From the NCBI RefSeq assembly GCF_023716465.1, contig NZ_CP092415.1:1837501-1901500 (forward strand): a DNA stretch of 64,000 nt, in the 5' to 3' direction. This DNA is from Flagellimonas marinaquae (GTDB lineage Bacteria > Bacteroidota > Bacteroidia > Flavobacteriales > Flavobacteriaceae). The translations under genes and the position numbers were made by a program. The notes beneath the pieces were generated by a model. It saw only the letters and a program-made list of their open reading frames with translations, was not told the DNA's origin and searched no databases. This document shows, one piece after another, positions 43,338 through 52,423 of the stretch (position 1 is the first letter of the stretch; every line of letters starts with the position of its first letter).

Positions 43338-43396
43338 TCCATCTATATTTGATATCTAAAGCATTTTCGTGATCTTTGTTTAAAAACCTCGCGAAA

Positions 43397-43954
43397 ATGC
43401 TGTATCAACCTTGGCCATGGTATGTGGCCGGCCCACTTATTGCCATTATCATGGCACTGCTCATATTAATGGGCAAACGTTTTGGAATGTCCTCCAACCT
43501 CGAAACCCTATGTTCTATCGGAGGAGCGGGGAAATACTCGGATTATTTCAAAGTTGACATAAAATCAAAACGATGGAACCTCTTGGTGGTTCTGGGGTCT
43601 GTAATTGGCGGATTTGTTGGTGCAAACGTACTTTCACCGAATCCTGCCGTGGATATTTCGGACGATACGGTAGCCAAGCTCAACGAACTGGGTTTTGAAA
43701 GCGCAGGTAAAGCCTATTTGCCTACAGAACTGTTTGCACTAGAATCCTTGTCCGATCCTAAAGTTTGGGCGATACTTTTGGTGGCGGGCTTTTTGGTAGG
43801 CTTTGGAACTCGCTACGCTGGCGGCTGTACCTCTGGGCATGCCATTTCTGGTCTGAGTAATTTACAACGACCATCCCTGATTGCCGTAATCGGATTTTTT
43901 GTAGGGGGATTGATCATGGTTCATTTACTGTTCCCTTTAATTTTTGCGGTATGA
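43397..43954 (+). CDS. YeeE/YedE (TsuA-like) sulfur transporter, N-terminal half protein
   Basis: 185 residues from the ATG at 43397; the frame could extend to a TTG at 43376 but the context favours the ATG. About four to five membrane helices, '[17 protein letters not shown]' with Cys, and the signature '[20 protein letters not shown]', whose Cys matches the pore Cys of TsuA/YeeE thiosulfate carriers. The full-length family is split over two genes here; the second half overlaps by 4 nt. Confidence 0.88.
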   Translation: MLYQPWPWYVAGPLIAIIMALLILMGKRFGMSSNLETLCSIGGAGKYSDYFKVDIKSKRWNLLVVLGSVIGGFVGANVLSPNPAVDISDDTVAKLNELGFESAGKAYLPTELFALESLSDPKVWAILLVAGFLVGFGTRYAGGCTSGHAISGLSNLQRPSLIAVIGFFVGGLIMVHLLFPLIFAV

Positions 43955-44364
43955 AGCGTTTAGTGTATATCCTTTTAGGCTCGTTTTTAGGAGTGGTCTT
44001 GTATAAATCCGAAGCAGCATCATGGTTTAGGATCTATGAAATGTTTCAGTTCGATGCATTCCACATGTACGGTATCATCGGATCAGCTTTGACCATTGGT
44101 GTTGTTTTGGTCTTTTTGATCAAAAAATCCAAGGTCAAATCATTTTCAGGAGAGATCATCCAAATACCGGATAAGGAAAAATCCTTTGCAAGATATATAT
44201 GGGGAGGTACGCTTTTTGGATTGGGATGGGCCCTGGCAGGTTCGTGCCCGGGACCAATTTATATTTTGGTCGGAGCAGGATATTGGCCCATGGTCATTGT
44301 TTTGTTTGGTGCATTGCTGGGTGCCTTTGTATATGGGGTTTTAAGAAGGAAATTACCACATTAG
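43951..44364 (+). CDS. YeeE/YedE (TsuA-like) sulfur transporter, C-terminal half protein
   Basis: 137 residues with four membrane helices and the second-half signature 'LFGLGWALAGSCPGPIYILVGAGYW', including the Cys. Overlaps the first half by ATGA. The pair should assemble into one thiosulfate/sulfane-sulfur permease feeding the rhodanese and DUF2892 proteins. Confidence 0.88.
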   Translation: MKRLVYILLGSFLGVVLYKSEAASWFRIYEMFQFDAFHMYGIIGSALTIGVVLVFLIKKSKVKSFSGEIIQIPDKEKSFARYIWGGTLFGLGWALAGSCPGPIYILVGAGYWPMVIVLFGALLGAFVYGVLRRKLPH

Positions 44365-44468
44365 TGTTGCCTTAACGGGATATTTGGGTCGATTAACGAA
44401 TATGAATGGCAGCTTGAGGGCTGGCCTATAGCTTTGTTCGATGCAAACCTACTTAATAGTCCCGATTA

Positions 44469-44873
44469 ATGAAGCTGACCACATTTATCATTGATGATGA
44501 TCTGGTGTCGCAATTTGCGACAAGGTACTGTATACAACAATCTCAAAGAGAGTTTGATATCGTAACCTGTTCCAGTGGAGAAGAAGGTGTTCAAGCCTGT
44601 TTTAACTTTGTGGAAAAAAGCAATAGGTTGCCCGATATTATTTTTTTGGACCTTGTTATGGACGGGATGAGTGGATGGGATTTTCTGGAAAACCTGAAAA
44701 ATTTGTTCAAAGAACACAAACTGCCCAGTGTTTATGTGTTATCTGCCTTTACAAATGCCAAAGACCGAACCATAGCCAAAGACCATGGGTTGATTGCGGG
44801 CTATGTGGACAAACCCTTATCACGATCTTATCTGGAGAAAATTTTGAAAGAAGAGGAGAAAAGGAGAAGTTGA
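44469..44873 (+). CDS. Single-domain response regulator (CheY-like)
   Basis: 134 residues, receiver only: 'FIIDDDLVSQFATRYCI' acidic pocket, phospho-acceptor Asp in 'IIFLDLVMDGMSGWDF', conserved Ser/Thr ('VYVLSAFTN') and Lys in 'YVDKPLSRSYL'. This subgroup of lone receivers is abundant in Flavobacteriia. No kinase adjacent, so its partner is unknown. Confidence 0.93.
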   Translation: MKLTTFIIDDDLVSQFATRYCIQQSQREFDIVTCSSGEEGVQACFNFVEKSNRLPDIIFLDLVMDGMSGWDFLENLKNLFKEHKLPSVYVLSAFTNAKDRTIAKDHGLIAGYVDKPLSRSYLEKILKEEEKRRS

Positions 44874-44972
44874 TTCAAAAAAACGGGCGAACACCGAACA
44901 TCTTAAAATTGACTCTCAACTAGTACAAAGTTTTTCTGAAAAAGCATATTTTTGCTATCCCTTTTCAAGGAT

Positions 44973-45044
44973 GGCCCCGTAGTTCAATGGATAGAATAGA
45001 AGTTTCCTAAACTTTAGATGCAAGTTCGATTCTTGCCGGGGCTA
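44973..45044 (+). tRNA. tRNA-Arg (CCT anticodon)
   Basis: Folds by eye as a cloverleaf: acceptor GGCCCCG / CGGGGCT (first pair G-U), T8 A9, D stem GTTC/GAAT, anticodon stem GAAGT/ACTTT with loop TTCCTAA (CCT), T stem GCAAG/CTTGC with loop TTCGATT, discriminator A. The D loop is one base shorter than usual. CCA is not encoded. Confidence 0.92.
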
Positions 45045-45568
45045 CTTTTTGACTTCTTCATATTTTTTGATTTTAATTGAATTCCTTTGATTTTGGCTTT
45101 TAGAGTTCACAAATCGTCAACATTTTTTAGATTGCTGTTTTAAAGTAATATATTGAAAATCAGTGATTTAGTTGATGCGTTTGATTTGACTTTCGTCTTC
45201 GTCAACAACTAAAAGAAGACAATTAAGAGGCCAAACTCCACATTTTTCCGTCATGCTTTGGCTTTATTCCAGTAGGCCTAAAAATGGCAAAGCTCCCATT
45301 CATGCCAGGATTTCTGTGAACGGTAAAAGCTCAACATCAGTTTAAAGCGAAGGATTCCGATCAATGAACAGGATTCAAAAAAGTAAAGTGTCAAAAGTTC
45401 ATTTGCTCAAGCAACATCGATAAGCCTTATATCTTGATAAACAATTGATTTAATAGTTATATGATATTAAAATATGTCCGGTTTTATGAAAGATTATATG
45501 TCATAGAGTCCTAAACAAGAAAATGTCACAATTAAATCTAAATATCGTCTTTAAACAAAACTTACTAT
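45045..45568. other. Non-coding 524 bp after tRNA-Arg
   Basis: AT-rich, no ORF or RNA recognised. It contains a short block at 45105-45128 (GTTCACAAATCGTCAACATT...) that recurs with few changes at 46998-47019, just before a sequence resembling the tRNA 3' end. It may be the left part of an inserted segment. Confidence 0.5.
45105..45128 (+). repeat. Left copy of imperfect repeat near tRNA-Arg
   Basis: GTTCACAAATCGTCAACATT followed by T's. A similar sequence (GTTCACATATCGTCGATATT) occurs at 46998-47019 in the same orientation, on the far side of the serine-hydrolase gene. Confidence 0.45.
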
Positions 45569-46960
45569 ATGAGAAAAGTATTTTTTGTTATAACACTGGT
45601 AGCAATAGGATGTTCGCCACGAAAAGAGAAAAATGAATATCAAACATTAGTTGAATATGAAGGGCATTATGAGTATTTGGGAAAAACTACAATAGATCTT
45701 GTAGCATCAGAATTTGATACAGTCCTCTATGCTGTATTGGACAATTCAAAATATCCTTTGACCTATATTGAAAAAGATAGTTTCGTCAATATTAGAAATA
45801 ACCCAGTTGTTTTTAAAAGGGATGAGAGCGGTAAAATATTTAGTTATAGATCAGGAGGTCAAGATTTCAAACTTTTAAACAAGGAGTTCGAAAAAATGGA
45901 AATGTTTCCACGTAGAGAATTATTCGGTAACGCTGATAATTATTCTTATGGAATACCTGAAAATAAAAATGATGGTCTCGTTTCGGGTGATTTGTTTAAA
46001 GAATTTTCTAACCCTGAAACAATAATAAATATGGTCAAGGAAACAATCAAAGGAAATTTCCCCGAAGTACACGGTATACTTATTTTTAAAAATGACAAAT
46101 TGGTACTGGAAGAATATTTTTATGGGTATGATGCCAATACACCACATCAATTAAGATCAGCAAACAAACCTTTAATTGGAGGAATACTGGGTATTGCAAT
46201 TGACAAAGGATTTATAAGTAGCGAGAAAGAGAAGCTCTTACCTTTTTTTGCTGCAAAATATCCAAATATTGACAATTTGGATGACAGAAAAAAAGAAATC
46301 ACTATTGAGAATTTTTTAACCTATCGCCATGGACTGGACTGTGAAAATAACAACGCGGATAGCAAGGGAAATGAAATGCTAATGATGCAAAGTGAAGATT
46401 GGGTAAAATACACCCTTGATTTGCCCATGGTAGCAATTCCAGGACAATATTCATCCTATTGTACGGGCTGTGCGCTTACACTGGGCAATTTGGTAGAAAT
46501 TGCAACAAATGAAAAAATAGAAGACTTTGCTAAAAAATATTTCTATCAACCAATGGAAATTACTAATTATAAATGGGACTTTGAACCAAATCCTTCTAGT
46601 AAAAATACTTTCAGTCAAATGTATATTACACCAAGAGATTTAGTTCGTTTAGCAAAAATGTTTAAAGACGGGGGCATATGGAATGGAAAACAAGTCATAT
46701 CTAAAGATTGGATAATTAAAACATTCGATATGGAGGAAGGAGACTATGGTTACCTATGGGAACATAAATATTTCGTGATAGACGGTAAAAGATATAATTC
46801 TTATCTAGCTTCGGGAAATGGCGGGCAAAAAATTAATATTTGGCCAGAACTTGATATGATTACTGTATTTACAGGGGGTAATTACAACTCATACGAACTT
46901 TATGGTAAAAGTACGCCGCCAAATGAAATGATACCGAATTACATATTGAGAGCTCTATAA
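45569..46960 (+). CDS. Serine-hydrolase (beta-lactamase/DD-peptidase fold) lipoprotein
   Basis: 463 residues. Lipoprotein signal 'FFVITLVAIGC'. The first 140 residues are an unassigned extension. Residues about 150-455 have the class-C beta-lactamase-like fold: SxxK as Ser197-Ala-Asn-Lys200 in 'HQLRSANKPLIGG', a 'PGQYSSYCTGCALTLG' region where the YxN motif is expected (here Y-C-T), and 'SGNGGQKINIW' near the KTG position. Such proteins include esterases and D-amino peptidases rather than true beta-lactamases. Base use is more AT-rich than neighbours and the gene lies between a tRNA and a tRNA-like remnant, so it may have been acquired. Confidence 0.82.
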   Translation: MRKVFFVITLVAIGCSPRKEKNEYQTLVEYEGHYEYLGKTTIDLVASEFDTVLYAVLDNSKYPLTYIEKDSFVNIRNNPVVFKRDESGKIFSYRSGGQDFKLLNKEFEKMEMFPRRELFGNADNYSYGIPENKNDGLVSGDLFKEFSNPETIINMVKETIKGNFPEVHGILIFKNDKLVLEEYFYGYDANTPHQLRSANKPLIGGILGIAIDKGFISSEKEKLLPFFAAKYPNIDNLDDRKKEITIENFLTYRHGLDCENNNADSKGNEMLMMQSEDWVKYTLDLPMVAIPGQYSSYCTGCALTLGNLVEIATNEKIEDFAKKYFYQPMEITNYKWDFEPNPSSKNTFSQMYITPRDLVRLAKMFKDGGIWNGKQVISKDWIIKTFDMEEGDYGYLWEHKYFVIDGKRYNSYLASGNGGQKINIWPELDMITVFTGGNYNSYELYGKSTPPNEMIPNYILRAL

Positions 46961-46997
46961 TAAAGGCAGCACTTAAAAAGAACTACTTTAATCAAGG

Positions 46998-47019
46998 GTT
47001 CACATATCGTCGATATTTT
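46998..47019 (+). repeat. Right copy of imperfect repeat
   Basis: GTTCACATATCGTCGATATT, similar to 45105-45128. It lies about 45 nt before the tRNA-like remnant at 47061. Confidence 0.45.
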
Positions 47020-47060
47020 GAAATTAAAAAGCTAAAGTCCCAATAATAAAGAGGTCTAGG

Positions 47061-47087
47061 AGACAAGTTCAATTCTTTTTGGGCTAG
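47061..47087 (+). pseudogene. tRNA-Arg 3'-end-like remnant
   Basis: AGACAAGTTCAATTCTTTTTGGGCTAG resembles the T-arm and acceptor end of the intact tRNA-Arg at 45016-45045 (shared CAAGTTC, ATTCTT, GGGCTA). No cloverleaf can be formed. It could be a decayed duplicate tRNA or an old attachment-site copy. Confidence 0.35.
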
Positions 47088-47171
47088 CTTTTCTTTCCTA
47101 AATACGTCAATTGCCCTATTGAGTCGACAGATACTGGCACTTAAGTTTGCGATAAACCATAAAACCAGTAT

Positions 47172-48182
47172 ATGAGACGTATTAATCTATCTATGTTATC
47201 TTTTCTATTGATTCTATTATGTGCATCTCCAGTTTTGATTGCACAAAATGTAAAAGACTTTAAGGTAAAAATGTTGGGGCCGGCCAATCTTAACTTTAGG
47301 AAAGTTCCAAAAAGAGTGGTAATCTCCGATTTTCAGGTCAACTTTCAAACCGCTCTGCAACTGGAAGATAAAAAGAAAGGCGGAAAAATGTGGAGAGGGG
47401 GTTTAAAAGGAGATGCAAAGGCATCTTTGACGTTGGTCTTGGACGGGCTCAATATAGAAGAACTTCAGCAACTCACCGATAAACTCTTTGAACAATACAA
47501 AGCCGAACTTGTCGCCAAAGGGTTTGAAATAGCATCCATCGAAGAATTATGGAACCATAACGCATACCAAAAAAATCGTGAGAAAAGATGGGACTTACGG
47601 TCTGGACAAGGAGGGGAAAAAGGAGATGAGTTCGGAACCATTGTAATGCGCCCAACCGGTCAGAAATTTATCGTGGCCAAAAAGAATATGGACAATAAAA
47701 AAACAGGCCCCCTAAAACTGGCCAATTACGAAGAACAAGTAGAACTGAAAGTTTCCAACCAAAAAAAGGAATTCATTTTTAATAAAGTGGTCCTTAATGT
47801 AATGGCTTTTGATAATGCCTTGAGCGAGACCACAAGAGCATTGAACAGGCATGCCGGATACGCACAGGTAAAGGCCGAGACCGATTTTAAGATTGGTGCC
47901 TCCAGTTTTAATAAGTTCAATATTGGACAAATGATCGTTAAAGGTGGTGTGGAAGTAGCAGGTATTTTGGAAAAGCAAAAGTTTGATGCCTCACAGGGAG
48001 CAGATGTGGACAAGAGAGGAACCGATGCCGGGGTTTTCCGTATATGGCGAGTGGAAGATAAAGAAGACATCAATGTTTCAGTGGTAAAATGCGACCCGGA
48101 AAAATATAATAAAGGGGCCGAAATGGCAATAACCGCCTTTTTGGGTGCAACTATCGAAAAATTGGCAAATAAATCAAACTAA
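47172..48182 (+). CDS. Secreted hypothetical protein
   Basis: 336 residues with a signal peptide ('MLSFLLILLCASPVLIAQ'). The mature part begins 'NVKDFKVKMLGPANLNFRKVPKRVV' and includes 'IEELQQLTDKLFEQYKAELVAKGFE' (amphipathic helix), a central Lys-rich stretch and 'DAGVFRIWRVED'. The pattern of short beta strands and an early conserved 'FDFQV'-like segment suggests an exported beta-rich protein. I do not recognise a family. It stands alone, ahead of the TPR kinase gene. Confidence 0.75.
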   Translation: MRRINLSMLSFLLILLCASPVLIAQNVKDFKVKMLGPANLNFRKVPKRVVISDFQVNFQTALQLEDKKKGGKMWRGGLKGDAKASLTLVLDGLNIEELQQLTDKLFEQYKAELVAKGFEIASIEELWNHNAYQKNREKRWDLRSGQGGEKGDEFGTIVMRPTGQKFIVAKKNMDNKKTGPLKLANYEEQVELKVSNQKKEFIFNKVVLNVMAFDNALSETTRALNRHAGYAQVKAETDFKIGASSFNKFNIGQMIVKGGVEVAGILEKQKFDASQGADVDKRGTDAGVFRIWRVEDKEDINVSVVKCDPEKYNKGAEMAITAFLGATIEKLANKSN

Positions 48183-48272
48183 CGCTAGTTGGGATTACCC
48201 ACATTTTTCTAAAAAAAGAAAATTTATATTCACTTTTGGTTTAGCTTTAAACACCAACCATTTTCTTTTACC

Positions 48273-50234
48273 ATGACCTGTCCAAAAAAAATCCTTTCTC
48301 CCATTTTCTTCTTTTGCGCATTAATGTTTAGTATGCCTTTTTTTGCACAAGATATTCAACAACAGATCAGCGCACTAAAGGATAGCTTAAAGTTGAAAAA
48401 GGGAGAGGACAGGATTCTGGTCCTGAAGGATATCGGGATGAAGTTTAGATCTATAAATTATGATAGTGCATGGTATTACACAAAAATAGGTTACTCGGAA
48501 GCCATTGAACAACAAAATGAATACTTGGCTGCAAGGTTGACCATATCTTTTGGGATATTGGAAAACGGAAACGGTAATTCTTTGGAAGCCCTAAAATATT
48601 ACAAAAGGGCCTTGCCCACAATTATAAATTCGGATGATCATTTTGCTAAAGGCGCCCTTTATACAAATATGTCCAACGCCTATGAGAAAATAGGAGAAGT
48701 GGACCATTCCGTTTCGTATCAACTAAAAGCATTGCAAGAATTCGAAATTTCAAAAGATTCCATATGGATTGCCGGTAGTTATAATAATTTAGGTAGTAGG
48801 TATCAAGCTATAGAGGAATATGATACTTCCGAAAACTATTTTAAAAAGGCTCGGGATTTGTATGGTCAATTGGGCTACGAATACTATGTGGCCTTGATAA
48901 ACAATAACTTGGCCAGTATCTACCTATTGCGCAAGGATTACGTTAAAGCAATGGTATATGCAGATAAATCCCTTGAAGGCTTTGTGTCTTCGGGAGCCTA
49001 TTTTGAAACGGTCACATCACTTTACAATTTGGGATATGCCCATCAAGGGTCGAAAGAATTTGATTTAGCCTTGGACTATTTTGAGAAGGCCTTAAAAATT
49101 CAGCAGGAAAAAGAAGATTGGTACGTTGCCATTCATCTTAAGAATGATATTGCAAAAACCTATATTTTACAAGGTAAACTTAATAAAGCCAAGGCAATAG
49201 CGGATCAAGCGTATGACGAGGCACTACAAAAAGGTATAGTTTTGGCACAATTGGAATTGTGCAATACACTGTCCGAAATTAACAATAACCTTGGAAATTA
49301 TGGTGAAGCCTATACCTTTCTACAACAGTCCGTAAAAATAAACGATAGCTTAAAAAGTGATGAAAGGGCCAAAGAAGTACTTAACCTAAAAGAAAAATAC
49401 GAGTCCGAACAAAAGGAGAATGAAATCTTGCGCCAACAAAACCAGCTGGTAGAAAGCGAACTGTCCATAAAAAAACGCAATAATATGCTGATGGGTAGCG
49501 GCGGTTTGGTGGCAATACTGTTGATTGTTGGATTTGTACTGTTCAGGGAACAGAAAATAAAGGCGAAGAACTTTGAAAGGGAGACCGTTCTGGAGAAAGC
49601 AATGGCCGAGGCCCGAGCACAAGAAAACCTTAAAGAGCAACGTTTACGGATTGCTCGGGATCTACACGATAATATTGGTTCTCAGCTTACATACCTTACT
49701 TCCCTAACCGATTCCGCAAAACGAGGAATAGACAAAGGAGAAGTGTTTTTAATGGAAAAACTCACCCAAATGAAACAGTTTTCGTTGGTTACTATCTCCG
49801 AGCTTCGGGATACCATTTGGGCCATGAACAAAGACGAGATCAGCTTGGAGGATATTAAGGAGCGTACCCAACAATTGGCTGCGACCGTGCATGAAGCAAC
49901 AGATGATAAAACGCGAGTTAAAGTTAAAGGAACCCCTGCCAATAGTGTGCTCAACGCTTTTGTAGGAATGAACCTTTTCAGAATTATTCAAGAATCGGTC
50001 AACAATGCCGTGAAGCATTCGGGAAGCGAACTAATAGAAGTAATAATTAATGAAATTGATGGTGCAGTACAAATTGTGGTCCTAGACTTTGGAAGAGGGT
50101 TCGACACGTCAAAAGAGTCAACAGGGAACGGACTTCATATTATGCGAAACAGGGCCGAAAAAGCAGGTGTTGATTTTGAACAGGAAAGTAAACTGGGTAA
50201 AGGCACCAAGGTAACATTGAGGGTTAGGGTATAA
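48273..50234 (+). CDS. TPR-containing sensor histidine kinase (NarX/DesK-type core)
   Basis: 653 residues. Signal sequence ('SPIFFFCALMFSMPFFAQ'), about six to seven TPR repeats (60-385; e.g. 'YNNLGSRYQAIEEYDTSENYFKKARDLYGQL'-like units), a coiled coil, a single membrane helix ('GLVAILLIVGFVLF' near 412), then HisKA_3 with phospho-His in 'RIARDLHDNIGSQLTYL' and a HATPase ('NNAVKHSG', 'GNGLHIMRNRAEKAG'). Periplasmic TPRs probably sense a protein or peptide signal. Paired with the NarL-type regulator 24 nt downstream. Confidence 0.93.
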   Translation: MTCPKKILSPIFFFCALMFSMPFFAQDIQQQISALKDSLKLKKGEDRILVLKDIGMKFRSINYDSAWYYTKIGYSEAIEQQNEYLAARLTISFGILENGNGNSLEALKYYKRALPTIINSDDHFAKGALYTNMSNAYEKIGEVDHSVSYQLKALQEFEISKDSIWIAGSYNNLGSRYQAIEEYDTSENYFKKARDLYGQLGYEYYVALINNNLASIYLLRKDYVKAMVYADKSLEGFVSSGAYFETVTSLYNLGYAHQGSKEFDLALDYFEKALKIQQEKEDWYVAIHLKNDIAKTYILQGKLNKAKAIADQAYDEALQKGIVLAQLELCNTLSEINNNLGNYGEAYTFLQQSVKINDSLKSDERAKEVLNLKEKYESEQKENEILRQQNQLVESELSIKKRNNMLMGSGGLVAILLIVGFVLFREQKIKAKNFERETVLEKAMAEARAQENLKEQRLRIARDLHDNIGSQLTYLTSLTDSAKRGIDKGEVFLMEKLTQMKQFSLVTISELRDTIWAMNKDEISLEDIKERTQQLAATVHEATDDKTRVKVKGTPANSVLNAFVGMNLFRIIQESVNNAVKHSGSELIEVIINEIDGAVQIVVLDFGRGFDTSKESTGNGLHIMRNRAEKAGVDFEQESKLGKGTKVTLRVRV

Positions 50235-50258
50235 TAGTATAGTAGAAAAAAGACGACC

Positions 50259-50915
50259 ATGAGCAAGATTAAACTGGCCATAGTGGACGACAATACATTT
50301 TTGGCGAGGGCCGTCCGCGAAAAATTGGTCCATTTTGAAAATTTGGATATCAAGTACATGGCATTTAATGGTAGTGAACTGTTGGCCGCACTAGAAAAAA
50401 ACCATAATCTGGATTTGGTGCTCTTGGATATTGAAATGCCTATATTGGACGGCATAGAAACTGTGCATATCGTAAAACGGAAATACCCGCACATTAAAGT
50501 TCTTATGCTAACGGTTTTTGATAATGATGAGAATATTTTCAACGCAATACAAGCAGGCGCCGATGGATATTTGCTCAAGGAAATAGAAGGACAAAAACTG
50601 CACAATGCCATTGTGGAGACCGTTGGGGGAGGCGCGGCAATGAGCCCTTCAATCGCCGTAAAGACACTTAAATTGTTACGGTATCCAGAGAAACAAAAAG
50701 CCCTATCCACACAGGAAGAGGATATTTTACTAAGTTCCCGCGAAAAGGAGGTATTGGAACAACTGGCCGAAGGGTTAAGCTATACCGTGATTGCCAAAAA
50801 TCTCTTTCTCTCCCCAAGTACGGTAAGAAAGCATATCGAGAATATTTACAAGAAGCTTCAGGTCCACAACAAGTTGGAAGCTGTTCAAAAGGCACGAAGA
50901 CAAAACTTGCTGTAA
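50259..50915 (+). CDS. NarL/LuxR-family response regulator
   Basis: 218 residues: receiver (1-120; 'AIVDDNTFLARAV', phospho-Asp in 'LVLLDIEMPILDGIE', 'YLLKEIEG') and LuxR-type HTH (about 150-215; 'LSSREKEVLEQLAEGLSYTVIAKNL', 'SPSTVRKHIENIYKKLQV'). The cognate kinase is the TPR kinase directly upstream. Targets unknown. Confidence 0.94.
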   Translation: MSKIKLAIVDDNTFLARAVREKLVHFENLDIKYMAFNGSELLAALEKNHNLDLVLLDIEMPILDGIETVHIVKRKYPHIKVLMLTVFDNDENIFNAIQAGADGYLLKEIEGQKLHNAIVETVGGGAAMSPSIAVKTLKLLRYPEKQKALSTQEEDILLSSREKEVLEQLAEGLSYTVIAKNLFLSPSTVRKHIENIYKKLQVHNKLEAVQKARRQNLL

Positions 50916-51088
50916 TATCAAGAAGTTGTCACATCTTTCCCAACATTTTAATAATACCATCTTCAAGTTAAGGTCATTTTTGGTCGATTTTATCTTCCCA
51001 TTTTTGACTACCCAAGTTTTTTTTTATAATTTTTCCATACAATCACAATGGTTCGATCTATATCGAACAAAAAATCAATCCCAAAACG

Positions 51089-51412
51089 ATGAATAACCTC
51101 AAACGTGTAATAGTTGATTATAAAAAATTGACCTCCGAAGTGCTCAAGCTTTTGGTGGATAAATATCCCGATGGTTACGGGGACGATGATGTGATCAACT
51201 TTAAAAACCTGAAAGGCGAAACTATTGAAGCCGTTGAGGTGTCCACGGAGGATACCAAATATTTGGTGAAGATCAGCTCAAAATTAGAGCGTACCATGGC
51301 GGACTTCGATGAAGATGAAGACGATGATTTTGACTCTGAGGATTATGAAAAAATTCCCGGTGACAGCGATGAGTTCTCCGATTCCGATGATAACGACGAG
51401 GTAGAGGACTAA
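51089..51412 (+). CDS. Small acidic conserved protein of unknown function
   Basis: 107 residues. The N-terminal 70 residues are folded-looking ('DYKKLTSEVLKLLVDKYPDGYGDDDVINFKN'). The last 35 are almost all Asp/Glu/Ser, a flexible acidic tail. Similar flavobacterial proteins are sometimes labelled DNA primase without support. Cytoplasmic. Its stop overlaps that of the convergent SDR gene by 4 nt. Confidence 0.78.
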   Translation: MNNLKRVIVDYKKLTSEVLKLLVDKYPDGYGDDDVINFKNLKGETIEAVEVSTEDTKYLVKISSKLERTMADFDEDEDDDFDSEDYEKIPGDSDEFSDSDDNDEVED

Positions 51413-52359
51413 TTTGTCGTAGCCTTTAGATTATCCAACATTTCCTTGGTCGTTTGGTCCAGGTCGAACCTAGGTGTCCATCCCCACTGTTGGCGAGCTT
51501 TGGTATCATCTATACTACTTGGCCAAGAATCAGCAATTTCCTGTCTAAAATCGGGAGCATAACTAATGGTGAACCCAGGTATATGCTTTTCAATGCTCTT
51601 AGAAATTTCTTTGGGGGTAAAGGTCATTCCGGCCAGATTGTAGGACGATCGTACTTTTATTTTTTCAGCCGGACTTTCCATTAAGCTAATGGTCGCCCTT
51701 ATTGCATCATCCATGTACATCATGGGCAATTGGGTCTCACTGCTCAAAAAACACTCATATTTACCTTGTTTTAGGGCTTCGTGGTAGATTTCTACAGCAT
51801 AGTCAGTAGTGCCGCCACCTGGCATGGTTTTCCAACTTATTAGGCCAGGATACCTAACACTTCTAACGTCTACCCCATATTTTTTGTGATAATACTCGCA
51901 CCAACGTTCCCCAGATTGCTTACTTATGCCATAAACCGTGCTGGGCTCCATAATGGTGTTCTGTGGGGTGTCCTCTTTGGGGGTATTTGGGCCGAAAACG
52001 GCGATACTGGAAGGCCAAAAGATCTTGGAGATCTTCTTTTCCTTAGCAAGGTTAAGAACATGGAACAAAGAGTTCATGTTTAGGTTCCATGCTCTCATCG
52101 GGAATTTTTCCGCAGTTGCACTGAGCATGGCGGCCATTAAATACACTTCTTCAATTTCGTAATGCATAACCACATCTTCGACAGCAGCATAGTCGGTGGC
52201 ATCCAGCAATTCAAAGGGCCCCGACTGCATTAGGGCATCTCCTCCTTCTCTAATATCGCTTGCAATAACATTGTCCGCACCATATTTGTTGCGTAGCTCA
52301 AAGGTTAGTTCGGTTCCTATCTGACCGCAAGCGCCAATAATTAAAATGGGTTTGTGCAT
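51409..52359 (-). CDS. SDR-type L-threonine 3-dehydrogenase-like NAD-dependent epimerase/dehydrogenase
   Basis: 316 residues from the ATG at 52359. Rossmann NAD site 'ILIIGACGQIGTELTFELR', catalytic YxxxK in 'STVYGISKQSGERWCEYY', 'SIAVFGPNTPKEDTPQ', and 'VRSVRYPGLISW'. This matches the short-chain (GalE-like) threonine dehydrogenase group, which oxidises L-threonine to 2-amino-3-oxobutyrate, better than sugar epimerases. Cytoplasmic. The frame extends upstream of 52359 but without plausible coding similarity. Confidence 0.82.
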   Translation of the reverse strand: MHKPILIIGACGQIGTELTFELRNKYGADNVIASDIREGGDALMQSGPFELLDATDYAAVEDVVMHYEIEEVYLMAAMLSATAEKFPMRAWNLNMNSLFHVLNLAKEKKISKIFWPSSIAVFGPNTPKEDTPQNTIMEPSTVYGISKQSGERWCEYYHKKYGVDVRSVRYPGLISWKTMPGGGTTDYAVEIYHEALKQGKYECFLSSETQLPMMYMDDAIRATISLMESPAEKIKVRSSYNLAGMTFTPKEISKSIEKHIPGFTISYAPDFRQEIADSWPSSIDDTKARQQWGWTPRFDLDQTTKEMLDNLKATTN

Positions 52360-52423
52360 GTAAATCGAAGTTAATTTAGTTTGTTGCCAAAGATACCCTT
52401 TCTTAAAATTTGTACATTCGCTT

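Noticed and set aside
43369..43382. GTGATCTTTGTTTA before the YeeE/YedE genes as an eighth consensus Crp/Fnr site
   Set aside because: Three mismatches from GTRACnnnnGTYAC and no TAnnTTTG element 22 nt downstream; the start codon lies at 43397, too close.
51089..51412. DNA primase, a label sometimes given to similar proteins
   Set aside because: No TOPRIM, zinc-finger or primase motif; only a small acidic protein.
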